From IMG/VR virus record IMGVR_UViG_3300030020_000016, positions 1-62,676 of that record: a DNA stretch of 62,676 nucleotides; one strand, written 5' to 3'. The notes under the pieces are model-generated. The model saw only the letters and a program-made list of their open reading frames with translations. It ran no database searches and was not told the DNA's origin. Source of the DNA: a virus. Shown piece after piece: positions 25,401 to 35,300 of the stretch. Numbering within the stretch: the stretch's first letter is position 1; each line of letters begins with the position of its first letter. The translations under genes and the position numbers were made by a program.

Positions 25401-25682
25401 TGTGGTTGCGGCAAGAGTGGCAACCGATTGATACATAAAATATGTTCCGTCTGCCTTTATAGCCCCGATCGTTACCCATGCCGTGTTGTCGGCGGTTCGT
25501 TGCTTAAGCAAGTTGCTTCCTTCATCAGCCCATAACATATGAGGGAATGCGCTTGATGGTGAAAAAAGAGCAGGATCTGTTGCCCCACCCTCGTTGGTTG
25601 CCAATGCCACAGCCGCATCATTAAATGATGTTCTAACGGATAATCCCGACCCATTGGCTGTTGTAAGATTATATTGTGTCAT
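22413..25682 (-). CDS. tail fibre with glycosidase-like domain and autoproteolytic C-terminus
   Basis: A 1089-aa receptor-binding protein in four parts. The N-terminal about 300 residues are tail-attachment/beta. About 310-650 is a (beta/alpha)8 glycoside-hydrolase-like domain (MGIRNVRLSPFW, SFWNEPDVVD with the acid/base Glu, PIYITEFGFSS with the nucleophile Glu). About 715-880 has repeated SHAEGxxT-type turns as in trimeric adhesin heads. The C-terminal about 190 residues (GADYAEYFEW, GVVSATPSVIGD, PVGMMGKLLVRDDG) match the G2/IMC autocleaving chaperone domain. It likely trimerises, self-cleaves, binds and degrades a surface polysaccharide. Confidence 0.82.
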   Translation of the reverse strand: MTQYNLTTANGSGLSVRTSFNDAAVALATNEGGATDPALFSPSSAFPHMLWADEGSNLLKQRTADNTAWVTIGAIKADGTYFMYQSVATLAATTTLNIGAANTNEIIVTGSTAITAFDTAPIGARRIILFQGTPTIMYSTSAIVLPNATSLTVSAGDSMEFVSEGSGIWTCVNYNLQAVNNPVTLEESTGYGVISGLSTTVSGMTATVAAGIIHMANGNRYTPTQSTLTIPTADATNARVDLIYISSVGVVTYLAGTPSVNPVVPTLPTNGQGIANITVAAGATTGVVTDIRIIKYNLLDHSKNIVDPQLTSLKSTFTKLDGFVGINGGSSGVGNWITSMGIRNVRLSPFWASVESVLGVYNFTGFDAIVANAKSLGEKLYIGLDGNNTLYGASSNTTAIITTTAIAAHLAYVTAVATRYAGNGYMYSFWNEPDVVDSEHYGANPIIYVNMVKDMYNAIKAADPTAIVCMPDAYGPSYWFAKVCELGLLDYTDAISIHLYEGPPENVIDAIHQVRTIIRRYTTADIPIYITEFGFSSAPGLAYTGTNVSESTRAKYIIRYILCALASRSTKVFIYTTQTARVNTTSNEDWFGILDTTANGGGALAIATSLSTFMNAQLNSVFIGRQPNTNKDDYIMKLMDKDTNMITYAVWTTGTSHAVILNGASVTLTDTVQIIATTNLLDVSDAYYRTYDSYSESVKRLAYQAEIFNDLDNNQATGQYSHAEGTVTNANDQNAHAEGEATLAGIDSHAEGHWSIAYPSVAYNINRSLNTTTTITLFSTPSFSVGASLIIWLTTSTPLTVTVTAISYRTITISGGTPNIDWRYAFWNSVGIDSVTHAEGTATIAAGNSSHTEGFGTMATAFASHAMGNYNNITLGNNSAYDSSATAFVIGNGTGADATGNAFRVTFAGATYGLSAFNSSGADYAEYFEWEDLNSNKEDRVGYFVTLIGEMIRKASSTDSYILGVVSATPSVIGDSKQDDWSNKYLLDDFGRVQYRDIDVTATVGTPAHTELQPIYNPLWDSTKIYTPREDRPEWSPVGMMGKLLVRDDGTCVVNGYCKSNDSGIATISTTGYRVIKRVSTNIIQVVLK

Positions 25683-25695
25683 ACTTTATTACCTC

Positions 25696-28600
25696 CTAAT
25701 ATGATTGTACTAGATAACTACCACGCCTATCAACGCCTATCCCTGACGTGTTTACTATTTGCACAAAGAATCCTGTTTTTGTCATACTTATGGTTGGCAG
25801 TAAGACAGTATCTCCACTTATGCCATCCGTAATTGTTACTTGTGGAAATGGAATTGTGTGGAAATTTGAGTCATAGACAATTGTTGTCCCGGCAGCAGGT
25901 ATCGAGATGTTTTTAGATTCAATAACATCTGGAACGTCAATTGAGAATGAAAAATCTGTGACAACCGCTGTTATATTTGTATCGGTAGTGCTTAGAATAA
26001 TTCTAAAATCGAACATTCTCGCAGCATACTGACCAACGTAAAAATCTAACCAATTACTCCAAATACCGTCATCGCCAGCCGTTCGAATCTGAACATCAAA
26101 TTTGACATACGGGCTGTAATCTCCGTCCCAATTAGCTAAAGAATCAACGTCGTCAACTAAGTCAAAAGATCCGTTAATACTATCACCATATGCCGTATAG
26201 TTCACGCTGACGTTACAAAGAGAACTTACGCCAATATCGACTATATGTGATTCGGGTATTGTGTATGTTCCTGTACTTGTTGAACCTCCATAAAAATCTA
26301 CATTTGCAACAGAATCTACATCGGTAATATCATCAAAACTCCCTTGCCCTGTTAGCCATAAAGCATTATCACTTTCACGGATGCTAAGACCAGTTGTTTT
26401 ATTGCCTAACCATCCAGTATCCCTTTCGTCGGTTGTTACTATTACGTTTGCTGTATATCTTGCCCCTGTTATGCTTATTTCTGCTGGAATTGTTGAATAA
26501 ACTGTTTGATATACTGCTGATATGAAATAATTTCCATTGCCTTGTACTTGAAATTTTGTATTGTATGTTTGACCGAGTATTTCGGCTGAACTCCATGCGT
26601 CACCTTTGCGAATTTCATAAGCAATTGGCGATCTAAAATCGTTTATGGCTGTCCATGAAATATACATGTTTCCATTTTCATAGTACGTGGTTAATGCTGT
26701 TACATTTGGAAGTGGCGTTGTGAGTGAAGTTCCTTTAATTGTATATTGGTAAACTGAAACGTCCGAAAGGTTTTGTTCGCCAGCACCATAAATATTAATT
26801 GACGTATATTTAATATAAATAGTTTTTCCAATATCATCTTTTGTGAATGGATATTTAAAAACAGCATCATCCATGCGGACAAATTGAGAATTAATAGGAT
26901 GACTTGCAATCGTACTACTGTAAACGCCACGTCTTAAATATGATAGCTGGTATGTGTTTAATGCAGTCAATGTTGCAGTTTCATAAGAGATAAATTCGCC
27001 ATCGACATAACAAAGAGTATTAAAATTGTCAGCATCGTTTTGTGTGCCGCTAACAAGTGCTCCATCCGACATTGATAAATTAACAATTGGAGTATTAGCT
27101 GTGTCAGGATCAACGCCTAACTGTAATGGTGTAGCTAATATTCCTTGTCGAGCATTGCCGACTATTGAACCTATTTTCTTGTAAGTAGTCATATCTTCAG
27201 AAATCCATACGTTGGCACCGCCCCACTTATCACCGCCCGATCCATACATCCATACTTCGAAGCCTAGACCCGAAGACACTAGTATGTCAGGTGCTTCAAA
27301 TATAACTGGATAATTAATATTTTCTGGTGATTCTTCAAGGTTAATACTGCCCCTATTCATATCCTGTGTTTCGTAAGTTGGTGCTGAAGAAACGCCACTA
27401 GGATTGCTTTCGCAAGTTAGTTCAAGTGAATAATCTTTACTGTTTTCTTTTATTGATGTAACTCTGATTGATGTAATACCTAAACCAGTAAGGGCTAATG
27501 TTAGTGTTACGGGGTCCATTGGCTCCAATAATACAAATTCAGGAGTAACTGTAAACGTATAAATATTTCTGCGGTAAAGTTTTCGCTGTAAAACTGTTTG
27601 TGCAACCGTTTGAGCAAGCGATGCGGACATTATTTCGTGATGGCTTAATGTGTCTGCTTGCCGCAACCCATTTATATCAATGTCACCCTGATCTGTTGCG
27701 TAAACCATGCTTGTGTTGTACTGATTCGACCTGTCCATATATTCGAGAGGAACAACATTCCATGCATCGTCTTGGTCAGTACGCGTTATTACAAGAGTGT
27801 CATCCCCTTGATCGACAATATTATCATCCATCAAATCGTAAATTGGCGTTAATCCATCATAATATGGAATAAATTTGGCTTTACCTTGACTAAATACATA
27901 TTCAGAATTAGTTGTTTCCATTAGGCTAGTTATGATGCTATTTGCTTGTTGACTAGAATCATAAGTTGGCGAAATTAGCAATTGATTAGTTGTACAGTAG
28001 TTTGAATAAACGTCCATATTATCAATTAAAACCGCAGGAAAGTTTGCGCCAAATACCGTGCTTGTAAGTAATTGATAGATTATGTCGCGTGGGTTTGCAT
28101 CGGTCGCTGTGTAGCTAACTGACGCGGTTATAGCATTATAATTTATGCGAATATAAAGTGGATCGTCACGGTCGTTGCCATCGGTGCGGTCGTCAAAATT
28201 AAATGTGTAAACATACGTTCCTGTAATATTATTACCAAACGAATCTTTTTTTTGAGCAATATCATAATATCGGCTATTGATTGTTGTCCAGTAATTACCA
28301 CCGCTACCGCCGTATACATATTCCTGAACATTTATATTACTTGACCAGTTTGAAATTTCAATTACTTTTATATACGCTACTTGTTTGACTTTTACGATTG
28401 ATGGTGCTGATTGCTGAGATTGGCATAGCCCATATACCTCAATATTAAAGTTTGGCAAACTGGAACTATCGCCTAAATCTATAATGCCAGCCAAATAAGA
28501 AGTTCCCGAATATGTCAATGCTTTTTCGGGATGGTTGGTGAGAAGATACCCCCACGGGCTTTGAGCAATAGAACCGTTAAAGAAAGTAAGACCTAATGCT

Positions 28601-28917
28601 GATGCATCAGTTGTTTTGCTGCCTTCCCATATGTTGCCTGTGCCGGTTATGATTCCTTCCCCTAGCATTAAAAGTGCCATTACGGTGTAAGTATATGTTG
28701 TGTTAGATGATTTGACAGAACCGCCCTTTCCACCGCTACTACTGGTTGTGGTTTTTGCTATGGGGGTAAAGTCATCATAATCAATTAATATTGGAGCAAT
28801 CATAGTCGTTCCAAAAACAATTTTAATAGGAGAATTGTAAGTTGAAGTCGTTACCATAAAAGATGAAATCCTTGCTGAAGTTGACGAAACTGTTGATGTT
28901 TTAAATAAGTTTCCCAA
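25696..28917 (-). CDS. tail tip protein, phage-tail-3 / GTA-like central component
   Basis: A 1073-aa protein downstream of the DUF2460, DUF2163 and NlpC/P60 genes, the same order as in gene-transfer-agent-like tails. PWGYLLTNHPEKALTY, RDIIYQLLTSTVFGANFPAV, WNVVPLEYMDRSNQYN and LLEPMDPVTLTL are typical of the large tip proteins; the C-terminal half holds FN3-like repeats (TALTTYYENGNMYISWTAI). It should form the baseplate/tip that carries the fibre. Confidence 0.75.
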   Translation of the reverse strand: MGNLFKTSTVSSTSARISSFMVTTSTYNSPIKIVFGTTMIAPILIDYDDFTPIAKTTTSSSGGKGGSVKSSNTTYTYTVMALLMLGEGIITGTGNIWEGSKTTDASALGLTFFNGSIAQSPWGYLLTNHPEKALTYSGTSYLAGIIDLGDSSSLPNFNIEVYGLCQSQQSAPSIVKVKQVAYIKVIEISNWSSNINVQEYVYGGSGGNYWTTINSRYYDIAQKKDSFGNNITGTYVYTFNFDDRTDGNDRDDPLYIRINYNAITASVSYTATDANPRDIIYQLLTSTVFGANFPAVLIDNMDVYSNYCTTNQLLISPTYDSSQQANSIITSLMETTNSEYVFSQGKAKFIPYYDGLTPIYDLMDDNIVDQGDDTLVITRTDQDDAWNVVPLEYMDRSNQYNTSMVYATDQGDIDINGLRQADTLSHHEIMSASLAQTVAQTVLQRKLYRRNIYTFTVTPEFVLLEPMDPVTLTLALTGLGITSIRVTSIKENSKDYSLELTCESNPSGVSSAPTYETQDMNRGSINLEESPENINYPVIFEAPDILVSSGLGFEVWMYGSGGDKWGGANVWISEDMTTYKKIGSIVGNARQGILATPLQLGVDPDTANTPIVNLSMSDGALVSGTQNDADNFNTLCYVDGEFISYETATLTALNTYQLSYLRRGVYSSTIASHPINSQFVRMDDAVFKYPFTKDDIGKTIYIKYTSINIYGAGEQNLSDVSVYQYTIKGTSLTTPLPNVTALTTYYENGNMYISWTAINDFRSPIAYEIRKGDAWSSAEILGQTYNTKFQVQGNGNYFISAVYQTVYSTIPAEISITGARYTANVIVTTDERDTGWLGNKTTGLSIRESDNALWLTGQGSFDDITDVDSVANVDFYGGSTSTGTYTIPESHIVDIGVSSLCNVSVNYTAYGDSINGSFDLVDDVDSLANWDGDYSPYVKFDVQIRTAGDDGIWSNWLDFYVGQYAARMFDFRIILSTTDTNITAVVTDFSFSIDVPDVIESKNISIPAAGTTIVYDSNFHTIPFPQVTITDGISGDTVLLPTISMTKTGFFVQIVNTSGIGVDRRGSYLVQSY

Positions 28918-28939
28918 TGAGTAACCTCCTTTCAGAGTA

Positions 28940-28964
28940 ATAAAAAAGAGCCTATTAGGCTCTT
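28940..28964 (-). terminator. rho-independent terminator
   Basis: Minus strand AAGAGCC, loop TAATA, GGCTCTT followed by a T-run (28940-28945). It lies between the HNH gene and the tail-tip gene and probably arrived with the inserted endonuclease. Read-through must occur for the tail tip and fibre to be expressed. Confidence 0.8.
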
Positions 28965-28979
28965 AATGTTTGTTTTGTA

Positions 28980-29729
28980 TTAAACTTTAAGTATCATTTC
29001 AGTAGTCAAACTGTCGTTTTTAAATCTTCCAAATAAGGTTGTATATTTTATTCCTGTTATTTTTGACCACTCAAATAATGTTTTAGATTCACCATTGTAA
29101 GTTAACCTTTTAGCACCTCTAATAGGCGTCGTTAATGCCTTTTCAGTCGACCAACCCAAACGATCTATTCTTGATTTAATCGTAGACCATTTAATCCCAG
29201 TTACCAACTCCCATTCTTTTAAATTTTTAGTTATATTTTTACAAGTTAAAGGATGGTTTGACCTACGATTGTTGCACTGTTCTTTAGCTGTTGCCCATCG
29301 ACAATTTCCCTTACAATAGTTACCATCATTATCAATTCTATCAATAGACATACCTTTTGGTTTATCTCCCATGTCTTTGTAGAAATTATCAAAAATCAAC
29401 CAACTAGAACATACTGTTATCCCACGCCCACCATAGTTATTATAATTTTTAGATTTAATATTACCGCATCTTTCTATCATCCCAACCCATACATTATAAA
29501 TATTTTTTCCACTCATGCCATGAGTTATATTTGATTTTGATGCCATATATCGGCGATAACATCCACATGAATTAGTATGGCCATCGATTAGGTGGCTTTG
29601 CTCTACGTCAATTATATTACCACACTTACACATGCATTTCCAATAACGGTGAGTACCCCTATTCGGTAGTTGTTCCATGACTGTAAGCCATGTATAAGAT
29701 TTGTTTAACAAGTTAAATTTTGCTTTCAT
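28980..29729 (-). CDS. free-standing HNH homing endonuclease (zinc-ribbon type)
   Basis: A 249-aa protein: zinc ribbon YWKCMCKCGNIID...SCGC, then NYGGRGITVCSSW, MSIDRIDNDGNYCKGNCRWA and EQCNNRR, then two repeats resembling nuclease-associated DNA-binding modules (LKEWELVTGIKWSTIKSRI; LFEWSKITGIKYTTLFGRF). ATG 29729 has AAAGG upstream; the longer frame to 29804 lacks a site. It interrupts the tail operon between NlpC/P60 and tip genes and has its own terminator. Confidence 0.85.
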   Translation of the reverse strand: MKAKFNLLNKSYTWLTVMEQLPNRGTHRYWKCMCKCGNIIDVEQSHLIDGHTNSCGCYRRYMASKSNITHGMSGKNIYNVWVGMIERCGNIKSKNYNNYGGRGITVCSSWLIFDNFYKDMGDKPKGMSIDRIDNDGNYCKGNCRWATAKEQCNNRRSNHPLTCKNITKNLKEWELVTGIKWSTIKSRIDRLGWSTEKALTTPIRGAKRLTYNGESKTLFEWSKITGIKYTTLFGRFKNDSLTTEMILKV

Positions 29730-29850
29730 AATTGTCAGCCTTTCTGCTAAAGCATCTTTTTCTGCATAAATAAAAGTGAGAAAGATTGCAGAACTCTTTA
29801 TCATGGCAAGGAGCTACCAAACCACTATCTCACATATTTATTATATCATT

Positions 29851-30282
29851 TTACCAAAAGCTAAACAATCCAATTTCAAATTTTTTATATCCTCTACGGT
29901 TAGACAATACAACGCCTTGTCTGGTATACGAATGTATTAAATACTCGTCATCGATTACAATACTACAATGATGAGCCGTAAGTGCTCCGTCAAATTTGTA
30001 CATAATGATATCGCCAGGAATTATATCTCTGTTAACTTCATGGCAATATTCTTTTATTTTTTTTAAATACATAGGATTAGCGCAATTGCATGCAATATCT
30101 TGAGGATAGTGTTCTAACTCTATATGCTTTATCAACCCCACATTTTCAAATACGCCTAAAATAAAAGTACCGCAATCACATCCTGCGCCCTTAACTCGTG
30201 CTTCGGGATGGTATGGTGTTCTTAACCACGTTTTGGCTTCTTTTATTACTGCATCACGTTCTTGTTTTTCTATGTCATTCAT
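29851..30282 (-). CDS. tail-tip NlpC/P60 peptidase
   Basis: A 143-aa protein. WLRTPYHPEARVKGAGCDCG (catalytic Cys), IIPGDIIMYKFDGALTAHHC (catalytic His) and EYLIHSYTRQGVVLS match tail-associated NlpC/P60 cell-wall hydrolases of the GTA gp14 type. It probably cuts peptidoglycan stem peptides during DNA entry. Confidence 0.85.
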   Translation of the reverse strand: MNDIEKQERDAVIKEAKTWLRTPYHPEARVKGAGCDCGTFILGVFENVGLIKHIELEHYPQDIACNCANPMYLKKIKEYCHEVNRDIIPGDIIMYKFDGALTAHHCSIVIDDEYLIHSYTRQGVVLSNRRGYKKFEIGLFSFW

Positions 30283-30297
30283 AATTAAAATCCTTTC

Positions 30298-31227
30298 TTA
30301 AATTAGCGTACTGACTACTGGCAAAAAAGGAAAAAGCCTAGCGTGTGTAATATTTCCGTACGCTTCACACGCTGCAATTGTTTTAGCACATCCTCTATAG
30401 AAGGTAAAAGTATCTCCTGCTGCAACATCAAACGTCCAAGGATCTCCTGGGGTCGATATATTACTAATGTATGTTTTTATAGTTTTACTGACACCAGTAT
30501 TTTTGCCTGTTAATCCAAGCATCGATCCTTGAGAAAAATATCCATCTGCAAATGATAAGTTTGAAACGATAGCGGTTTTTGAACTGCCAGCTTGAGCAGT
30601 TATCGTATATGAGTAATTGCTTTTAGATAAACCACACATACTATCACAGAAGTTGTTCAAGCATGATGGTGCGATTAAGTTTCTAGGTAAATTCATATTT
30701 AACAATTTTGTCGGAGCTTCAAGCTTGGCTTGACAAGACGTCATCTTGACACCACTGTCCGTACTAACGTCTAGCTTGCCAAAGAATCGATCTTTTAACA
30801 CATAGTCGCTTGACATATTGGGCATTTGATAAGCCCATGGTATAGGTGAATATAGGCGGTCTAGTGATAGGTAACAATTGTCAAATAAACCTGATTGCAA
30901 TGCTGAATACCATGTAACGTTTAAATCTTGAATTTTATCGAATGGGTTATAATTAATCGTCACGGTTGTGCTAGATGTTTCAACACCGCTCTTTTCCTCT
31001 ATATCTCCATGTTCGATTGACCAATGTCGGTAAATGTTGCCGCCAATTTGTAAATCAGTGTCATGACCGGTATAAATCAAAATTCTGCCGCTGTTAAAAG
31101 TTCCTGCATTATAAGCTAGTCCGTAGTTTAACCAAAACGTATATAATTCGGCAATATACCAAGTCGTTTTTTCTTTGCGGACGTATTGCATTAATAAATT
31201 TTGAAGAGCCGTTGAGCATGTTTTCAT
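30298..31227 (-). CDS. DUF2163 tail hub protein (BR0599-like)
   Basis: A 309-aa protein. TWYIAELYTFWLNYGLAY...YTGHDTDLQIGG, SIEHGDIEEKSG, PSCLNNFCDSMCGL and FYRGCAKTIAACEAYGNITH fit the DUF2163/BR0599 family, the hub in gene-transfer-agent-like tails. The conserved cysteines of both halves are kept. It links the distal tail ring to the tip. Confidence 0.82.
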   Translation of the reverse strand: MKTCSTALQNLLMQYVRKEKTTWYIAELYTFWLNYGLAYNAGTFNSGRILIYTGHDTDLQIGGNIYRHWSIEHGDIEEKSGVETSSTTVTINYNPFDKIQDLNVTWYSALQSGLFDNCYLSLDRLYSPIPWAYQMPNMSSDYVLKDRFFGKLDVSTDSGVKMTSCQAKLEAPTKLLNMNLPRNLIAPSCLNNFCDSMCGLSKSNYSYTITAQAGSSKTAIVSNLSFADGYFSQGSMLGLTGKNTGVSKTIKTYISNISTPGDPWTFDVAAGDTFTFYRGCAKTIAACEAYGNITHARLFPFLPVVSTLI

Positions 31228-31239
31228 ATTGTAACCACC

Positions 31240-31884
31240 TTAAAGAAGCTTTATGCTTTCAAGCGTTAATTCATCAAGCGACCATCCACCGTAAAATATT
31301 TGCTGAAATTCTGACGTATCGTCTTTAAAATGACAACGGTGATACCATTCGCCATTCCAGCATAAAATTGCTCCAGACACAGGGGCGGTTGTAAATGTTA
31401 TTAATGCTTCAGTTGTCCATGTAAAGTCCGTATTGACGGTCAAGACGGTTGTAACCCCATTAATGGTAGAAGTTATAATAGGTGTCATTAAAACGCCAAA
31501 AATAGGTTCTGCAAAGTCTCCATAACTTCTTGTTAGTCTGAAATTGGTCGATACCCCATCACCGGTTCCAAATGCTTGGTTTGATACCGAATTGCTGTTA
31601 ATGGTTTGACCTGCTGGATCGGGAGGAAACGCAAACAAAAAGTCTTGACCTGCACCGCTTACTTTATTGTAAAACCCCATTAATGTTTGTATGTCACTTA
31701 ACTGACTATCTGTGTCAGATAAGTAAGAAAAAGATAATTTGATACTATGCCAAGGATAAGTATATAGGCTGATGAAGTTTTGAGTGCCTGATGCTGATCT
31801 TGTTTTTATTGTGTTCCAGTTTTCAGTTTCCGTAATAGGATACTGCAAGCCGCGTAAATTGCTTGGGAAAATATAATCGCTCAT
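31240..31884 (-). CDS. DUF2460 distal tail protein
   Basis: A 214-aa protein. IFPSNLRGLQYPITETENWN, QTLMGFYNKVSGAGQDFLF and QAFGTGDGVSTNFRL are characteristic of the DUF2460 family of distal tail proteins. The C-terminal WHRCHFKDDTSEFQQIFYGG is also typical. Confidence 0.85.
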   Translation of the reverse strand: MSDYIFPSNLRGLQYPITETENWNTIKTRSASGTQNFISLYTYPWHSIKLSFSYLSDTDSQLSDIQTLMGFYNKVSGAGQDFLFAFPPDPAGQTINSNSVSNQAFGTGDGVSTNFRLTRSYGDFAEPIFGVLMTPIITSTINGVTTVLTVNTDFTWTTEALITFTTAPVSGAILCWNGEWYHRCHFKDDTSEFQQIFYGGWSLDELTLESIKLL

Positions 31885-31962
31885 TAAAAAGCTCCTTTCT
31901 TATATTTATGTATAAAATTATGATATAGTATGATAGAATGTAAATCAAAAAGGATGATTTTA

Positions 31963-32292
31963 ATGAAACATGTATTTTATGTTATATTAATGACGGTATT
32001 TTCATTTTTGTTTGCATTAATTACTTGCACCGTTATAGATAATTCACTAATTGGTGTAGACTTTTCAACGCGAATAATGATAACAGATTCTTATTTAACG
32101 ATTCGATTTGTTTCATTTTTTGCAGGACTTATACCTGCGTTTATTGCTAAAAGCAAAGGACGCGGATTTTATAAGTGGTGGATATACGGATATATAATTT
32201 GTTTAATTGCTATCATTCACTCCGTAGCTATAAATAAGCATACCAGCCCCGTCAAAAATGACGACGTTAATATGTATTTTGGTATCGAGTAA
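31963..32292 (+). CDS. plus-strand membrane protein, probable moron
   Basis: A 109-aa protein with about four hydrophobic segments and FAGLIPAFIAKSKGRGFYKW, a motif also found in small superinfection-immunity-type membrane proteins. ATG 31963 has AAGGA at 8 nt; an upstream in-frame ATG at 31930 lacks a site. It is the only plus-strand gene inside the leftward late operon, with its own weak promoter-like TATGAT and a terminator. It could be expressed from a prophage to block superinfection; inference. Confidence 0.65.
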   Translation: MKHVFYVILMTVFSFLFALITCTVIDNSLIGVDFSTRIMITDSYLTIRFVSFFAGLIPAFIAKSKGRGFYKWWIYGYIICLIAIIHSVAINKHTSPVKNDDVNMYFGIE

Positions 32293-32299
32293 AAAGTTA

Positions 32300-32329
32300 A
32301 GCCGTCCAATTAAGGGCGGCTATTTTTAT
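32300..32329. terminator. bidirectional terminator
   Basis: Perfect 8-bp stem AGCCGTCC/GGGCGGCT (32300-32321, one G-T pair) flanked by ATTTTTAT on the plus side and AACTTTTTAC on the minus side. It ends the plus-strand moron and overlaps the tape-measure stop codon. Confidence 0.75.
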
Positions 32330-35300
32330 GTCAATCCAGTTGTGTTGAATCTTCTAATTTCACGTTTTACGGTATTTGCCAACTCTCCGCTTGATGACAT
32401 ATAAGCTTCTTTCATGCCGCGAGTATCAATTGCATTAACCGATAATGATTGTCTTAATGTCATAGCATTAGGACTGCTAGGCTGCGAATTGCTTTGGCTG
32501 CTTGAATTACTGCCTAGGTTGCTAATAGCATCAGACTGTTGAGGGGTTAAAACCATTTCACGCTTATGTGCCAGTATTAACATGTCTGAAGGTAGCTGAC
32601 CACCGATATCCATTGATGGAACCGTTATTTGCGGAACTGCTGTTGGCGTAGTGTAATAGCTTGATGCGCTTCTTCCTAAACTGACAGAGCTAGTACTTGT
32701 TGACGTAGATGAACCGCCACCGCCAAACAATGCGCTTAGTGCGTACATAATAGCCATTTCAGCCAACATTGACGTTAGCATACTTCCAATATCTCCAAGA
32801 ACATTAGTTTTTGTCTTGGATGAATCTTGCTGCTGTGCTGTCGCGGTTACTTTTGAAGATGCTTGTTTCTGCGTATCGGCTGATAATGTTGATGTTAATA
32901 TTTGAGATACATCTTGTTTTAATTTAGTTGATGTACTTTGACTATCAGATTGTTTTTCTTGATTGGTTGATTTTGTTTTGTTTAATATATCTGATAAGCT
33001 TTGTGTCCATTTTTGAGTAAAATCAGTAGATAATTGCTTTGCAAGAGCACTATATAAGCTTTTAAAAATGTTCTTGGCGTTATCCGAAAACGACCGAGTT
33101 TTATTTAATGTCGCATCAAGAGCGTCACCCCATGCATTTTGATAAGCATTGATATAAGCTTCTTGATAGCGGTTTAAATAGTCGTATGTTTCTTGGCTGT
33201 ATTGCCGCTTATTTTGCTCGTACTTATCCCACGATTCTTCCATCTTGGAAACAGCCTTTAGAGTTGCATCAGTGTCCTTGGAAAGGCTTAACATAGTTTC
33301 AATGTTTCCTTTTGATTCTTCGGCTGTTTTGGAATTTTGAAATTTGGTGTAAGCGTCAAGCATGGCTGATTCTGAACCGGTATTTGCTGTTTTAGTTAAG
33401 CCTGATTGTAATTCGGGAAGTTTCTTTTGATAGTCTGTTTCATTCACGATATTTCTTGCACTAGATGCCTGTTGTGGTGAAATTAAATGTAACTTTTCTT
33501 GATATTCAATTTCCTTGTCAACCATTGTTTTTAATGCGTTAATATGTTTTTGAATAATTTCTTGTTCATCTTTATAGGTAGCTTTGTCCCGAGCCGCTAT
33601 TTCATTATATCTTTTTTTATCTTCTTCATCTTTTGCGGCTGAACCAGCTGGTAACGAAGCAGATTTTAGCATGCTTTCGTAAATACTTTCCTGGTATTTA
33701 CCAATCGGTTGCTTGTTTGCTACCGATGCGGTTATACTTGCTTCTATTTTGTGAACGTTATCGATACCAGCTTCAGTAAGTGCTTCGGTTCTGGCATATG
33801 AAGCAGACTGCAGTTCTTGATCTTCTTTTTGCTTATCTTGTTGCAATTTAAATCGTTCAGATTCGTAAGCAGGAATATCTTTGCCAACTTGTCCGAGCAT
33901 GGTTTGAAATAAATACAAGGTATCGTTTGACTTCCAAAAACGTCCTTGTTCAAGCGCAGCAGTTTTTTCAGCTTGCAATTCTTCTTCATATGATTTTTTT
34001 AAATCATTATAAAACTTTTCACGTTGTTTTGCAGGGTCTAGGGCTTCGTACTTGCCGCCATTGCCGTTTGCATACTTATCAAATACGGTGCGAGCATTTT
34101 CTTGCCTGTCGGGATTCTCAGCCCACGCAGGACGTTCGTAATTCTTGGATACTGAATAAGCCGCTGCTTCTGGTGTTGTTGGGTTTGATGCAAGTATACT
34201 GCCAAGAGCACCGGACTCGCTATGTTTTAATTCGTAATTTACAAATGCAAGCTGTGTGTCCCTTGATGATGGATCTGAATAATTTGATGATGCAAAGTCT
34301 TGTAATCCTTGACGTCTTTCACCTAGCCATTGACCAATCCCATAAGAGCCGTCGTTTGATTCTGCTTTTGGGTTTAGCCCCGACTCAGTCATTAAATTTC
34401 CGACTATGCCAGCGGCTACCTCTTTAGAAAATCCTTGACTTATAAAGTAATCATAAGAAATTCGTTCTGGGGAGTTATCGACTTCTTTTTTACCTTTTTT
34501 CTTTTTACCACCGCTGGTATCAACTTCATCGGCGCCCGTGCTAGTCGTTTGTGGAACTACGTAACCAGCGGCTGCGGATATTTGTTGTTGCCCTAGCTTT
34601 ATTTGCAATTCGTTTTGTTTTTGCTCAAGAGCTGATATTTCTTCGGTTACGGAAGACGGCTTGTAATTAGATGCATATTGTTTTTCATTCTGCCAATACG
34701 CTAAATCTTTTTGCGCGTTAGCTTGTCCAACTGAACCGTTAGGCAATGTATTTGCTAAAGCCGTATTCCATGCTATTTTAGCATCAGCAATACCAGCATA
34801 CATATTCATAGCCGCTTGCTGTGCTCTGGCTAATAGCCCCCACGATTTTGTTTCTGATTTAAGAGCATCAATTCTATCAACTGTACTTTGCAATGCTTGC
34901 TGAGTATATTCTATTTGTTGCTTTTTAAGAGTAGCTAACTCATCCTTGATCGATGCCGTCATGTCGGTGTGAGACGCTTGTTCATCTTTAATAGCTTGTT
35001 TGACATCGCTTGATGACTTTATACGTTGTAAGCCATCTTCTCCAACAACTTTTGCAAGTTCATTTTCGGTAGCTTGTAGATCCTTTTTGGTTTTGTTTAC
35101 CTTTTCTTCGTTTCCTTGAACATCTTTAAGTTGCTGAGTTAATTTGATATAAGCTTCACCAAGAGTGCCGATAAATTCAGTCTGTTTTTGAGACATTTCA
35201 ACTTCTTGTTCTTTTATCGCAACCGCATCTTGGTTTTTTTGAGATAACTTATCTAAGGCATTGGCTTCTTCTCCAAGTGACGTTGTGTAATTTGCACTAT

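Noticed and set aside
34000-34427. Plus-strand 166-aa ORF inside tape measure
   Set aside because: Antisense shadow of the tape-measure/tail-lysozyme coding sequence.
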